Below, in pieces: positions 17,290 to 26,236 of a stretch of 64,000 nucleotides of DNA; position 1 is the first letter of the stretch, and each line of letters starts with the position of its first letter. The notes below the pieces were generated by a model. It ran no database searches. It saw nothing but the letters and a program-made list of their open reading frames with translations, and had not been told where the DNA came from. The translations under genes and the position numbers were made by a program. The DNA lies in assembly GCF_000719775.1 (NCBI RefSeq), contig NZ_JOHR01000010.1, positions 182,953-246,952 of the forward strand, read 5' to 3'. The stretch is from Streptomyces sp. NRRL F-5135 (GTDB taxonomy: Bacteria; Actinomycetota; Actinomycetes; Streptomycetales; Streptomycetaceae).

Positions 17290-19515
17290 ATGTCACCGGA
17301 AGTTTCGCGCAGAAGAATGCTCGCCCTCGGCGCGGGCACCCTCGGTACGGCCGCCGCCGGATCGTTCCTGCCGCCGTCGTTGCGGACCGCGCTGGCCGCC
17401 GAGCCGGCCGCCGGTGGAATGCGGGCGATCAAGCACGTGGTCGTCCTGATGCAGGAGAACCGTTCCTTCGACCACTACTTCGGCGCGTTGCGCGGCGTCC
17501 GGGGCTTCGGGGACCGCAACGCCATCGAGCTTCCCTCCGGGACCTCCGTCTTCGAACAGCCGCGTGACGACGCGACGCGCACCGGCGGGACGGACGGCGC
17601 GGACGGCACCGTCCTGCCCTTCTCCGTACGGGACGCCGCCACGACGCAGAAGAAGGACTCGCAGTACATCGGAGCGCTCGACCACTCCTGGGACGGCGGG
17701 GCCCGGGCCTGGCACGACGGCTGGATGGACCGCTGGATACCCGCCAAGTCCGCCGCCACGATGGCGTACTACGACCGGCGGGACATCCCGCTGCACTACG
17801 AGCTGGCGGACACGTTCACGGTCTGCGACGCGTACCACTCCTCGGTCCACACCTCGACCAGCCCGAACCGCAACCACCTGTGGAGCGGCTGGACCGGTTT
17901 CGAGGCCGACGGACGGCGGGCCGTCGGCAACGACGCGTACGACGAGGCCACCCACCCCGGCTACGCCTGGCCGACCTACGCCGAGCGGCTCCAGGACGCG
18001 GGCCGCAGCTGGCGCACGTACACCGAGTGGGAGAACTTCACCGACAACAACATCGAGTTCTTCACGGTCTTCAAGGACATCGCGCGCAAGGCGCTCGCGA
18101 AGGCGCGTGCCCTGCCCGGCGTGCCCGGCGCAGACGGCTTCACCTACATGGAGCGCTTCTACGCCGCCGTACGGGACACCCGGGACGCCGCCCTGCGCGC
18201 ACGGCTGCTCGGTGCCCTGGAGGAGGGCGTCGCCGCGCTGCCGGCCCGCGAGCGCTCGCTGTTCGAGCGCGGGCTGCGGCGGGTCGAGACGGGCACGCTG
18301 GCCGAGCGGTTCCGGGCCGACGTCGCCGCCGGAACGCTGCCCGAGGTCTCGTACCTGGTGCCCTCCGCTGCCGACTCGGAGCACCCCAGCGCCTCGTCGC
18401 CGGTCGCCAGCGCCACGCTCGTCTACCAGGTGCTGGACGCGCTCGGCGCCCATCCGGACGTCTGGCGGCACACTGTCCTGCTGATCAACTACGACGAGAA
18501 CGACGGCTTCTTCGACCACGTACCGCCGCCGGTGCCGCCCGTCGACGGCCCCGGCGCCGACGAGGAGCGCTGGCAGGGGCGGCCCACGGGCCTCGGTATC
18601 CGGGTCCCGCTGCTGGTCGTCTCGCCCTGGAGCGTCGGCGGCCACGTCTGTTCGCAGGTCTTCGACCACACGTCGGTCGTCCGCTTCCTGGAGAGGTGGA
18701 CCGGAGTGGCCGAGCCCAACATCACCCCGTGGCGGCGGGCCGTGGTGGGCGATCTGACGTCTGCCTTCGACTTCGAGCGGACCACCCGGCAGCCCGAGGT
18801 GACGCGGCCGGCCGCCGTACCGCCGTTCACCGGCCGCTGGCAGCCCGTACCGCCCGCCGAGCAGCGGATGCCCGTCCAGGAGAAGGGCACCCGTCCGGCC
18901 AGGCCGCTGCCGTACCAGACCGACGCGTACGGGCACGTGGCCGCGGACGGGCGGAACTTCCAGGTCACGCTGCGCAATACAGGGCGGGCGAGCGCGCACT
19001 TCGCGCTCTATCCGTACGCCGGGGAGTTCGAGATACCGCAGCACCGCGATGTAAGGGGCAGCGCGCAATGGAGCGTGCCCCTTACCGGCGTCACCGGTGA
19101 CGGCTACCGCTTCACGATCACCGGACCGAACGGCTTCCGCCGGGAGTTCGCCGGGCCCGTCTCCGGACTCGGCGCCGAGGTCTCCTCGAGGGTCGACCAC
19201 CACGACCGCGATCTGCACCTCACCCTGCGCAACGGCGGGGACCGGCCCGTCACCTTCACCGTACGGCCGCTGGGCTACGTGGACGAGGCCGACCTGGACG
19301 GCTGGAGCCGGCGGATCACGGTGAAGCCGGGCCGCGGCCGGACCGTCGTGCACTCCGCCGCCGACGCGCACGGCTGGTACGACATCGAGGTCACCGCGGA
19401 GGCCGGCACCGAGTCCGGTGACCGGCCCGGCGGAGGGCCGACGGAGCCCGGAACCCGCTTCCGCCGTCGGCTCATGGGGCACATCGAGAACGGGCGGGTG
19501 AGCGTCTCCGGCTGA
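17290..19515 (+). CDS. Secreted phosphocholine-specific phospholipase C
   Basis: The 741-residue enzyme belongs to the non-haemolytic PLC/acid phosphatase family that hydrolyses phosphatidylcholine outside the cell. A Tat signal (SRRRMLALGAGTLGTAAAG, residues 6-24) directs export of the folded protein. The catalytic domain has QENRSFDHYFG (about 55-65), TSPNRNHLWSGW, SEHPSASSP and DENDGFFDHV, all metal- or substrate-binding signatures of the family. The C-terminal 200 residues hold two beta domains (FQVTLRNTGRASAHFALYPY; LHLTLRNGGDRPVTFTV). ATG 17290 is selected so that the Tat motif is N-terminal; a frame reaching 17260 has no ribosome site. No TTA codon is present. Phosphate control is likely but no Pho box was confirmed. 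Confidence 0.93.
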   Translation: MSPEVSRRRMLALGAGTLGTAAAGSFLPPSLRTALAAEPAAGGMRAIKHVVVLMQENRSFDHYFGALRGVRGFGDRNAIELPSGTSVFEQPRDDATRTGGTDGADGTVLPFSVRDAATTQKKDSQYIGALDHSWDGGARAWHDGWMDRWIPAKSAATMAYYDRRDIPLHYELADTFTVCDAYHSSVHTSTSPNRNHLWSGWTGFEADGRRAVGNDAYDEATHPGYAWPTYAERLQDAGRSWRTYTEWENFTDNNIEFFTVFKDIARKALAKARALPGVPGADGFTYMERFYAAVRDTRDAALRARLLGALEEGVAALPARERSLFERGLRRVETGTLAERFRADVAAGTLPEVSYLVPSAADSEHPSASSPVASATLVYQVLDALGAHPDVWRHTVLLINYDENDGFFDHVPPPVPPVDGPGADEERWQGRPTGLGIRVPLLVVSPWSVGGHVCSQVFDHTSVVRFLERWTGVAEPNITPWRRAVVGDLTSAFDFERTTRQPEVTRPAAVPPFTGRWQPVPPAEQRMPVQEKGTRPARPLPYQTDAYGHVAADGRNFQVTLRNTGRASAHFALYPYAGEFEIPQHRDVRGSAQWSVPLTGVTGDGYRFTITGPNGFRREFAGPVSGLGAEVSSRVDHHDRDLHLTLRNGGDRPVTFTVRPLGYVDEADLDGWSRRITVKPGRGRTVVHSAADAHGWYDIEVTAEAGTESGDRPGGGPTEPGTRFRRRLMGHIENGRVSVSG

Positions 19516-19590
19516 CCGGGCGGGGCCATGACGTGCGAAAAGACGTGCGAAAATCCGTCCGAAACGCACATCTGTACGGAAGGGCCGCGC

Positions 19591-20163
19591 ATGTTCGCGA
19601 CATCGCTGGGGGACGGGGCCGAACTGCGCCCTCTGGAGCCGTGGCGGAGCGAGGAGTTCCTCGCTCACCTGGACCGGGCACGGGAGTTCGTCGACGAATT
19701 CATCCAGCTGGCCCGGGCCGCCACCGATCTGCCGTCCGCGCGGGCGCTGCTCACGTCGTACGCGGAGAAGCAGGCCGCGGACACCGGGCGGATCTACGGG
19801 ATCTGGGTGGACGGGACGCTCGTCGGCGGAGTCCTCTTCCGCGTCTTCGACACGGCGACGGAGACCTGCGAGGTGGGCTGCTGGCTGGAGCCCGCGGCGA
19901 CGGGGCGCGGGCTGGTCACGCGCGCCGCGCGGACGCTGATCGACTGGGCGGTGGAGGAGCGCGGGATGCACCGGGTGGAGTGGCGGGTCGCCGCCACGAA
20001 CGCCGCGAGCGTCCGGGTCGCGCGGCGGCTCGGCATGACGCGGGACGGCGTCCTGCGGGAGTCCTTTCCGTACCGGGGCGTCCGGCACGACATCGAGGTC
20101 TGGTCGGTGCTGGCATCCGAGTGGCGCCGGGGCCGGGGCCCGGGACCCGGCCCCCGTCACTGA
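19591..20163 (+). CDS. GNAT N-acetyltransferase, RimJ/RimL type
   Basis: The 190-residue protein has the GNAT fold: an N-terminal LRPLEPWRSEEFLAHLDRA, GIWVDGTLVGGVLFR strands, the acetyl-CoA loop (LEPAATGRGLVTRAAR, consensus Q/RxxGxG/A) and VAATNAASVRVARRLGM, which is characteristic of RimJ/RimL ribosomal-protein acetyltransferases. The substrate is unknown. ATG 19591 follows GGAAGGG at 7 nt; an upstream ATG at 19528 would add a Cys-rich leader (MTCEKTCENPSETHICTEGP) and lacks a good ribosome site, though it cannot be excluded. Confidence 0.85.
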   Translation: MFATSLGDGAELRPLEPWRSEEFLAHLDRAREFVDEFIQLARAATDLPSARALLTSYAEKQAADTGRIYGIWVDGTLVGGVLFRVFDTATETCEVGCWLEPAATGRGLVTRAARTLIDWAVEERGMHRVEWRVAATNAASVRVARRLGMTRDGVLRESFPYRGVRHDIEVWSVLASEWRRGRGPGPGPRH

Positions 20164-20270
20164 CCGGGCCCGGAGGCCGGGGCGCAGGGGCGTAGAGCCC
20201 TTGTCCCGCCGCGTCCGTACCGCTGTACGAGGGCGACCGCGGCTCTCAGGGAGTTCTCATACGGGGCCCC

Positions 20271-20276
20271 TAGCGT
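20271..20276 (+). promoter_or_regulatory. -10 box giving a probably leaderless mRNA
   Basis: TAGCGT at 20271-20276 ends 7 nt before ATG 20284. No ribosome site is seen, so the transcript probably starts at or next to the initiation codon. Confidence 0.5.
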
Positions 20277-20283
20277 GCGCCGT

Positions 20284-20934
20284 ATGACACCCACTCCCAA
20301 GACCCGGACCACCGAGCCGGAGACGACCGAGGCCACGGCGGACACCACGAAGGCCGGCACCGAGGCGACCGCGCCCGGGACCGGGTCCGCAGAGGCGAAG
20401 GAGACCACGAGCGAGGAATCGGAGGACACGGCGGCCGCGCGCCCCGCGGCGAAGGACGCGACCACCGGCGACCCGGCGGCGGGGGACTCGGCCACCGCCG
20501 ACGACGCGGCCACCGAGTACCCGGACGAGGACGACGACGTGTCCGCCGGGCACCGCCCGTCCGGCGTCGCCGCCGCCGCGGCGGCCGTCATCTCGGCCGC
20601 CCTCGGTATCGTCGCCCTCACGGGCACCTGGACCAGCCGGGTCATCGGCGAGCGGACCACTCTCGTGGGCCAGCTCACGACCGGTCAGACGGCCGGCCCG
20701 GAAGAGCAGATCTCCGCCCTGTACGGGGACGCCTGGCACGCCACGGCGGCCGTGAACGGCGTCGTGGCGCTGATCGCGCTCCTCGTCGGCGTGGTGGTGA
20801 TGACCCTGCCGCGGCGTACGGACTGGGCCCGCCCGGTCGCCGTCGCCGGGGCGGTCCTCGGCCTGCTGGGCCTGCTGGTCTCCTTCGGCATGTACTTCGA
20901 CCTGCTGGTCCCCCTGCCGACCCCGGGGACCTGA
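20284..20934 (+). CDS. Membrane protein with acidic Thr/Ala-rich N terminus
   Basis: The 216-residue protein has a low-complexity cytoplasmic region of about 90 residues rich in Thr, Glu and Ala (for example TTEPETTEATADTTKAGTEA), followed by three hydrophobic helices: AAAAAAVISAALGIVALTG, VVALIALLVGVVVMTL and VAGAVLGLLGLLVSFGMYF. No enzyme motif is visible and no family is recognised. A leaderless start at ATG 20284 is supported by the -10 box 7 nt upstream; GTG 20275 is the alternative. A strong hairpin at 20964-21000 ends the unit. Confidence 0.7.
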   Translation: MTPTPKTRTTEPETTEATADTTKAGTEATAPGTGSAEAKETTSEESEDTAAARPAAKDATTGDPAAGDSATADDAATEYPDEDDDVSAGHRPSGVAAAAAAVISAALGIVALTGTWTSRVIGERTTLVGQLTTGQTAGPEEQISALYGDAWHATAAVNGVVALIALLVGVVVMTLPRRTDWARPVAVAGAVLGLLGLLVSFGMYFDLLVPLPTPGT

Positions 20935-20963
20935 GCCCCACCGACCGGCCGCATAAGCGTGCG

Positions 20964-21000
20964 CCCTTGAGTTCCCGGCCCCCGGCCCGGGAACTTAGGG
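20964..21000 (+). terminator. Hairpin after the membrane protein gene
   Basis: AGTTCCCGG (20970-20978) pairs with CCGGGAACT (20987-20995), and flanking CCCT/AGGG extends the stem past a small internal loop. Confidence 0.7.
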
Positions 21001-21148
21001 GCGCACTTACGTCGGCCCCCTGCTTTCCCAGGACCTCTAAGGCCCCGAGGACGGCCAAGATGCGGCACTCTCCCGATGCGGCGGCACCTTCCGAGAACGG
21101 AAGGTGGAGGCGTCAGAACAGGCTGAACGCCGCACTTCCGGGGGACCG

Positions 21149-21289
21149 ATGTTCGAGTACGAACTCCACAAGATTCACGCCGCCGAGCTGATCCGCAGGG
21201 CCGAGCGCCACCGGCTGGCACGCGAGATCCGCCGCGCCCGCCGCGCTGCCCGCGACGCGAAGCGGGAGGAGGCGCCGCGGGGCACCTGA
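21149..21289 (+). CDS. Small basic protein, 46 residues
   Basis: ATG 21149 is preceded by GGGGGA at 4 nt. The product starts MFEYELHKIHAAELIRRAER, followed by an Arg/Ala-rich helix (HRLAREIRRARRAARDAKRE). I recall many Streptomyces proteins of this size with the same start (aromatic-x-Y-E-L/I-x-x-x-x-A-x-E-L-I-R-x-A), of unknown function. The pattern predicts one amphipathic basic helix, possibly nucleic acid- or membrane-binding. Third-position GC is consistent with coding. It lies 215 bp upstream of the likely LuxR-ATPase start. Confidence 0.6.
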   Translation: MFEYELHKIHAAELIRRAERHRLAREIRRARRAARDAKREEAPRGT

Positions 21290-21470
21290 TACACCCGGGA
21301 CGCCCACGTCCGCCGGGGGCCGCCTGGCGGGTGGTGCCCGCGACGTCCGGGGCGTCCCCGCCCACCGGCGGGTGGTCCGAGGGCCGGGGCGCCCGATACG
21401 TCCCGGGTGGCCACGTCCGCCGGCGGGTGAGCCGAAGGGGCGCGGCCGCTGTCGAAAGGGAGGCTGTGCT

Positions 21471-21535
21471 CGATGTGCGGCTCCGCCGCGTGGGCGGAGG
21501 TTTGTGAGGCAGTGTCGATGTGCGGCTCCGCCGCG
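21471..21535. repeat. Direct repeat at the LuxR-ATPase start
   Basis: CGATGTGCGGCTCCGCCGCG occurs at 21471-21490 and again at 21516-21535, 45 bp apart and in the same frame. The second copy lies inside the likely start of the regulator gene (residues 5-11) and the first just upstream. Looser repeats of CACGTCCGCCGG sit at about 21309 and 21414, so the 21290-21540 segment appears to have grown by local duplication. Confidence 0.7.
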
Positions 21536-24500
21536 CGGGCAAATCGTCGGTCGGACCGGCGAGCTCACCGCGCTCAGTGATGCGCTCGTCCGTTCCGCCG
21601 AGGGTGAGCCGCAGGCGTTGCTCGTCGGGGGCGAGGCCGGGGTCGGCAAGACCCGGCTCCTCGAGGAGCTGTGTGCGGCGGCCCGCGCGGAAGGGACCGT
21701 GGTCGCGATCGGCGGCTGTGTCGAGATCGGCGCGGACGGGCTGCCGTTCGCGCCCTTCTCCACCGCCCTGCGCTCCCTGCGCCGCCAGTTGCCCGGCGAG
21801 CTGGCCGCCGCGGCCGAGGGCCAGGAGGACGAACTGGCCCGGATCCTGCCCGAGCTGGGGCAGGCGGACCGGGGCGCGCTCGGCGAGGACGGCACGGCCC
21901 GGCTCTTCGAACTGACGGCCCGGCTGCTGGAGCGGCTCGCCGCGGACCGCACGATCCTGCTCGTCCTGGAGGACCTGCACTGGGCGGACGCGTCCACCCG
22001 CCATCTCCTGGCCTATCTCTTCCGGGCGTTGCGCCGGGGCCGGCTCGTCGTCGTCGGCACCTACCGCGCCGACGACATCCACCGCCGCCACCCGCTCCGT
22101 CCGCTCCTCGCCGAGCTGGACCGGCTGCGCTCCGTCCGCCGCATCGAGCTGGCCCGCTTCACCCGGGCCGAGGTCCGTCACCAGCTCGCCGGCATCCTGG
22201 CGGCCGACCCGGACCCGGCCGTGCTGGACGAGATCTTCGAACGCTCCGACGGGAACGCGTTCTTCGTGGAGGAGCTGGCCTGCTCCATCGGGTCCGGCTG
22301 TCGCCCCGGCCTCAGCGAGTCCCTGCGCGACCTGCTGCTCGTCCGGGTCGAGGCGCTGCCGGAGGACACCCAGCAGGTCGCCAGGATCGTCGCCGAGGGC
22401 GGCACCACCGTCGAGTACCGGCTGCTGCTGGCCGTCGGGCGGCTGACGGAGGACGACCTCATCGAGGCGCTGAGGGCCGCCGTCGACGCCAACATCCTGC
22501 TGCCCACGGCGGACGGCGACGGCTACCGCTTCCGCCACTCCCTCGTGCGGGAGGCGGTCAGCGACGACCTGCTGCCCGGCGAACGGTCCCGGCTCAACCG
22601 CCGCTACGCGCAGGTGCTGGAGGCCGATCCCTCGCTCGTCCGGGCCGATGAGCGCACCACCCGACTGGCCAGTCACTGGTACCACGCGCACGACGCGGCC
22701 AAGGCCCTCCCCGCCGTGCTGAGCGCCTCCGTCGAGGCCCGCCGTCGCTATGCCTACTCGGAGCAGCTGAGGCTGCTGGAGCGGGCCATGGAGCTGTGGG
22801 ACGACACGCCCCAGGAGGTACGGAGCACCCTGCGGCCCCCGGACGACGTCGAGGTCTATCCGCCCTGCGGGGGCGGCCGGCAGGCGGCGCCGCTGAGCTA
22901 CCTGGACCTGTTGGCGGAGGCCACGGTCGCGGCTCGCCTCGGCGGCGAGCGCGAGCGGGCCCTGGCGATCGCCAAGAAGGCCGTGCGCGGCCTGGAGGGG
23001 GAGGGCGACGCGCTGCGCGCCGCCTGGTTCTGGATCCAGCGCTCCCGGCTGACGCAGGACCTCACGCGGGGCGACGGCCGGCAGGAGCTGGCCACCGCCG
23101 AGGACCTGGTGCGCGGTCTCCAGCCCTCCGGCGTGCACGCGGAGGTGCTCGCCTCCGTGGCGAGCTGGGGCGCGCTGCACCAGCCGGGCCCTGACAGCCT
23201 GGCCGCCGCCGACCGCGCGGTGGAGTACGCCCGGCTGGTCGGCGCGGCCCACACCGAGCTGCACGCCCGCCTCACCCGGGGCTGGCTCGCCGCCGACGCG
23301 GGCGACCTGACCGGGGGCATCGCCGAGATGTACGCGGCGCGGGACCGGGCCGTCGAGCTGGGAGCCGTCGGCGTCCTGGGCCGGGCGAGCATCAACCTGC
23401 CCTCCACGCTGGAGAGCATGGGCCGCTCGGAGGAGGCGGTGACCACCGCCGAACAGGGCATCGAGTTCAGCCACCGGTACGGCCTCGCGGACACGGAGGC
23501 ATGGATCCGCACGAACCAGGCCCAGTCCTTGTTCTCACTCGGCCGCTGGGCCGAGGCGGACGCCGTCGTGGAGGCGGCCGCGGGCATCGCCCAGTCCCTC
23601 AAGGCGCGCGGCCTGGTCGCCGTCCGACGTGCCGAACTGGCCCTCGCGCGGGGCGACTACGCGGAGGCCGGGCGCCAGGTGGAGCTCAATCGCGGCTCCT
23701 TCGGCCGGCACGACTTCCAGCCCCAGCACTTCATCACCCCCGCGCGACTGGCGATGGTCCTGGCGGCCCGGAAGGGGAATCCGGAGCAGGCGCGGACGGA
23801 GTTCGAACAGACCCTCTCGCACGGGTTCCCGCTGGGCACCCATCGCTACGCGCTGCCGTTCCTCTGCACGGCGGCCTCGATCGAAGCCGACACGAGGGGG
23901 CTGCCGGGCGCGGAGGCCGGCCGGACGGACGTGCTCCGGGCCGTACGGGCCCATCTCAAGCGGCTGCCCACGCCGGTGCCCGTCTGGCGCGCGTACGGAC
24001 TGATGCTGGAGGCGGAGCTGGCCCGGGCGGAGGGCCGCCCGGCACCGGAGCTGTGGGCGCGGGCGGTCACCGCCTTCGAGGAGGTCGCGCGCCCCTACGA
24101 GCTGGCCCAGGCGCGCAGACGCCTCGCCGACGCCCTGCTGGAGACCCAGGGGGACCGCGCGGAGGCCACGGGCCTGCTGCTACGGGCCCGTACGACGGCC
24201 CTCGGGCTCGGCGCGCGCCCCTTGACGCAGGACATCGAACTGCTCGCCGGCCGGGCCAGGATCAGCCTCTCGACGACCGGCGGGGCGCGCACGGCCAAGG
24301 GCGCCCGAACGGGCCCGGGCACGGTCGGCGGGGGTGGGGCCGCGGGGACCGACGGGGCCGATCCCGCGGCCTCGCTCGGTCTGACCCCGCGCGAACGGGA
24401 CGTGCTGCGTCTGGTCGCCGCGGGCCACAGCAATCGCCGCATAGCCGAGGAGCTGTACATCTCGCCGAAGACCGCGAGCGTCCACGTCTCCAACATCCTC

Positions 24501-24572
24501 GGCAAACTGGAAGTTTCGGGCCGCACGGAAGCGGCGGCGCTGTCGCACCGGCTCAACCTCTTCGCCGATTAG
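21504..24572 (+). CDS. LuxR-family transcriptional regulator with AAA ATPase (LAL-type)
   Basis: The 1,022-residue protein is a large ATP-binding LuxR regulator. An N-terminal AAA module starts at IVGRTGELTAL and has Walker A GGEAGVGKTRLL (about residues 35-46) and Walker B ILLVLEDLHWAD. A long helical TPR-like middle follows (about 400-880), then a Gly/Ala linker and a C-terminal LuxR helix-turn-helix (TPRERDVLRLVAAGHSNRRI and SPKTASVHVSNILGKLEVS). Such proteins usually activate a linked pathway on ligand binding; no pathway is obvious here. GTG 21504 follows GGAGG with a short 3-nt spacer and is the last in-frame start before the ATPase. The upstream extension to 21372 has no coding quality. 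Confidence 0.88.
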   Translation: MRQCRCAAPPRGQIVGRTGELTALSDALVRSAEGEPQALLVGGEAGVGKTRLLEELCAAARAEGTVVAIGGCVEIGADGLPFAPFSTALRSLRRQLPGELAAAAEGQEDELARILPELGQADRGALGEDGTARLFELTARLLERLAADRTILLVLEDLHWADASTRHLLAYLFRALRRGRLVVVGTYRADDIHRRHPLRPLLAELDRLRSVRRIELARFTRAEVRHQLAGILAADPDPAVLDEIFERSDGNAFFVEELACSIGSGCRPGLSESLRDLLLVRVEALPEDTQQVARIVAEGGTTVEYRLLLAVGRLTEDDLIEALRAAVDANILLPTADGDGYRFRHSLVREAVSDDLLPGERSRLNRRYAQVLEADPSLVRADERTTRLASHWYHAHDAAKALPAVLSASVEARRRYAYSEQLRLLERAMELWDDTPQEVRSTLRPPDDVEVYPPCGGGRQAAPLSYLDLLAEATVAARLGGERERALAIAKKAVRGLEGEGDALRAAWFWIQRSRLTQDLTRGDGRQELATAEDLVRGLQPSGVHAEVLASVASWGALHQPGPDSLAAADRAVEYARLVGAAHTELHARLTRGWLAADAGDLTGGIAEMYAARDRAVELGAVGVLGRASINLPSTLESMGRSEEAVTTAEQGIEFSHRYGLADTEAWIRTNQAQSLFSLGRWAEADAVVEAAAGIAQSLKARGLVAVRRAELALARGDYAEAGRQVELNRGSFGRHDFQPQHFITPARLAMVLAARKGNPEQARTEFEQTLSHGFPLGTHRYALPFLCTAASIEADTRGLPGAEAGRTDVLRAVRAHLKRLPTPVPVWRAYGLMLEAELARAEGRPAPELWARAVTAFEEVARPYELAQARRRLADALLETQGDRAEATGLLLRARTTALGLGARPLTQDIELLAGRARISLSTTGGARTAKGARTGPGTVGGGGAAGTDGADPAASLGLTPRERDVLRLVAAGHSNRRIAEELYISPKTASVHVSNILGKLEVSGRTEAAALSHRLNLFAD

Positions 24573-24593
24573 GTCGATCAGCCGGACCGTGCG

Positions 24594-24631
24594 GCGAGGG
24601 CGAGGGCGAGGGCGAGGCGAAGGCGAAGGCA
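24594..24631. repeat. Hexanucleotide repeat GGCGAG/GGCGAA
   Basis: Four perfect GGCGAG units (24594-24617) run into GGCGAA units just after the LuxR stop. No function is suggested; the 146-bp gap (24573-24718) is otherwise featureless. Confidence 0.7.
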
Positions 24632-24718
24632 GTGTCGGCATCGGGCTCACAGAGGCGGCCCGCGGCCGATGCGGGGCCTCGGTCCCGCCGACGCGGTCCT
24701 GCCCCTGCCCGCGCGCGG

Positions 24719-25003
24719 TCAGTCCTCGCGTGGCCGCCCGACGTCCTCCCCGGGCTCGGCGGCCCTGCCGCACCCACCGGACTCCTCGGCCCGCCCTCCG
24801 GAGTTCTGGGCGGGCTCCGCGGGCTCCGCGGGCTCCGTCGGCTCCTCCGGCACCCGTATCGTCACCTTCCCCGACGCGAGGTCTATCGGCCCCCGCCCCG
24901 GGTCGTTGTCGCTGACGTCGTACCGGCTCAGCTCCAGCCTCTTGCGTTCGTCATGGGTGTGTTTGCGGCCCGGTGAGAAAAGCTCCTCGAACATGTTGAA
25001 CAC
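24719..25003 (-). CDS. DUF6191-like small protein
   Basis: The 94-residue protein starts at GTG 25003 behind AGAGGTGGG; ATG 24994 is an alternative. The N-terminal half, MFEELFSPGRKHTHDERKRL then DPGRGPIDLASGKVTIR, matches what I know as DUF6191 in actinobacteria. The C-terminal half is a low-complexity acidic Pro-Glu-Ala tail (EPTEPAEPAEPAQ). Function is unknown. It is convergent with the LuxR gene and 48 bp downstream of the PQQ-type dehydrogenase stop at 25052, so it could be co-transcribed from that gene. Confidence 0.7.
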   Translation of the reverse strand: MFNMFEELFSPGRKHTHDERKRLELSRYDVSDNDPGRGPIDLASGKVTIRVPEEPTEPAEPAEPAQNSGGRAEESGGCGRAAEPGEDVGRPRED

Positions 25004-25051
25004 AGACAGCCCACCTCTTCGTGCGCGTCGCCGCGGCCCCTGCGCGCGGCG

Positions 25052-26236
25052 CTACGAGATCTCCAGCTGAAGGATCCTGTCGTCCCCCGGCTTCGGCGTG
25101 CCCCGGCCGTCCGTGTTGCTGGTCACGAGCCACACCTTGGCGCCGCCGGCCGGCAGCACCGTCCGCAGGCGGCCGTACTTCTCCGTGAAGAACGCCTGCG
25201 GCTCCGCGGCGGATTCCCGGCCCGCCAGCGGAATCCGCCAGAGCCGTTCACCGCGCAGCGCCGCCATCCACAGGGAACCCTCCGCGAAGGCCAGGCCACT
25301 CGGCGAGGCGTCCTTCGGCCGCCATTCCTCCACCGGATTCACGAACCCCGGCTTGTCACTCCTGCCCTCCGCCTCCGGCCAGCCGTAGTTCCTGCCCGGC
25401 TCGATCAGATTCAGCTCGTCCCACTTGTCCTGACCGAACTCCGACGCCCACAGCTGTTTGCGGGAGTCCCAGGCGAGCCCCTGCACATCACGGAGCCCCA
25501 GGGCATAGACCACCGAATCCGCCCGGGGGTTGCCGTGCACGGGCTGTCCGTCCGGGGTCATCCGAAGGATCTTGCCGCCCAGCGACTTCTCGTCCTGGGC
25601 GAGTTCCTTGTTCCCGGCTTCGCCCGTGCCCGCGTACAGCATCCCGTCGGGCCCGAAGGCGATGCGCCCGCCGTTGTGGATCATGCCCTTCGGGATGCCG
25701 CGCAGCACCGTGTCCGGGGCGCCCAGCCGCTGCCCGGCCGGCTTCTTCTCGTCGTAGATCATGCGCGCGATGCGATTGTCCGACTCAGTGGTGAAGTACG
25801 CGTACACCAGGTGGTCCGAGCCGTAGGAGGGGGACAGCGCGATCCCCAGCAGCCCGCCCTCGCCCGCCGCCGCCACCCCGGGCACCGAGCCGACGACGGT
25901 CTTCTTCCCGGTCCTGGGGTCCACCCGGGTGATCGTGCCCTCGTCGCGGGAGGAGACCAGCAGGCCGCCGTCCGGCAGCTCGGCCAGCCCCCAGGGCGAG
26001 TTCAGCCCCTCCGCGGCCGTGGACAGTACCGTGGCCGATCCCTTGGCGGGCGGCGCGGACGGGCTCGGCGAGGGCGCGGCGGCCGAGGCGGCGGGGGAGG
26101 AGGCGGCGCGCGCGCCGCCCGGCAGGTCCGTGCCGTCGTCGGACGAGCACCCCGTGACCACGAGAAGCGCGGCGGCGGCCAGTACAGCGGTCACGTTCGA
26201 GCGTTGCACGGTCTTCGATCCCTTCGACGGCGGCAT
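25052..26236 (-). CDS. PQQ-dependent sugar dehydrogenase lipoprotein
   Basis: The 394-residue protein belongs to the soluble glucose/sorbosone (aldose sugar) dehydrogenase family. A lipoprotein signal is clear (LAAAALLVVTGCSSDD, lipobox Cys near residue 30), then a Ser/Pro/Ala linker (about 45-65). A six-bladed beta-propeller follows: GLNSPWGLAELPDGGLLVSS, EGGLLGIALSPSYGSDHLVYAY, GMIHNGGRIAFGPDGMLYAG, GLRDVQGLAWDSRKQLW, NYGWPEAEG. The family oxidises sugars at the cell surface; PQQ genes are not in the window, so PQQ use is inferred. The transcribed strand upstream is strongly purine-rich. Confidence 0.9.
   Translation of the reverse strand: MPPSKGSKTVQRSNVTAVLAAAALLVVTGCSSDDGTDLPGGARAASSPAASAAAPSPSPSAPPAKGSATVLSTAAEGLNSPWGLAELPDGGLLVSSRDEGTITRVDPRTGKKTVVGSVPGVAAAGEGGLLGIALSPSYGSDHLVYAYFTTESDNRIARMIYDEKKPAGQRLGAPDTVLRGIPKGMIHNGGRIAFGPDGMLYAGTGEAGNKELAQDEKSLGGKILRMTPDGQPVHGNPRADSVVYALGLRDVQGLAWDSRKQLWASEFGQDKWDELNLIEPGRNYGWPEAEGRSDKPGFVNPVEEWRPKDASPSGLAFAEGSLWMAALRGERLWRIPLAGRESAAEPQAFFTEKYGRLRTVLPAGGAKVWLVTSNTDGRGTPKPGDDRILQLEIS

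Noticed and set aside
17293..20160. 955-codon open frame opposite the phospholipase and acetyltransferase genes
   Set aside because: It spans two clear plus-strand genes with intact motifs and has no family similarity.
21372..21503. Earlier start for the LuxR-type ATPase
   Set aside because: The extra 44 residues are Pro/Gly/Arg/Cys low complexity translated from duplicated intergenic sequence and no ribosome site precedes 21372.
20685..23474. 929-codon open frame opposite the LuxR-type ATPase
   Set aside because: Antisense shadow; Walker and HTH motifs are on the plus strand.
24594..24631. GGCGAG repeats as an origin or regulatory site
   Set aside because: Simple low-complexity sequence after a stop codon with no associated element.
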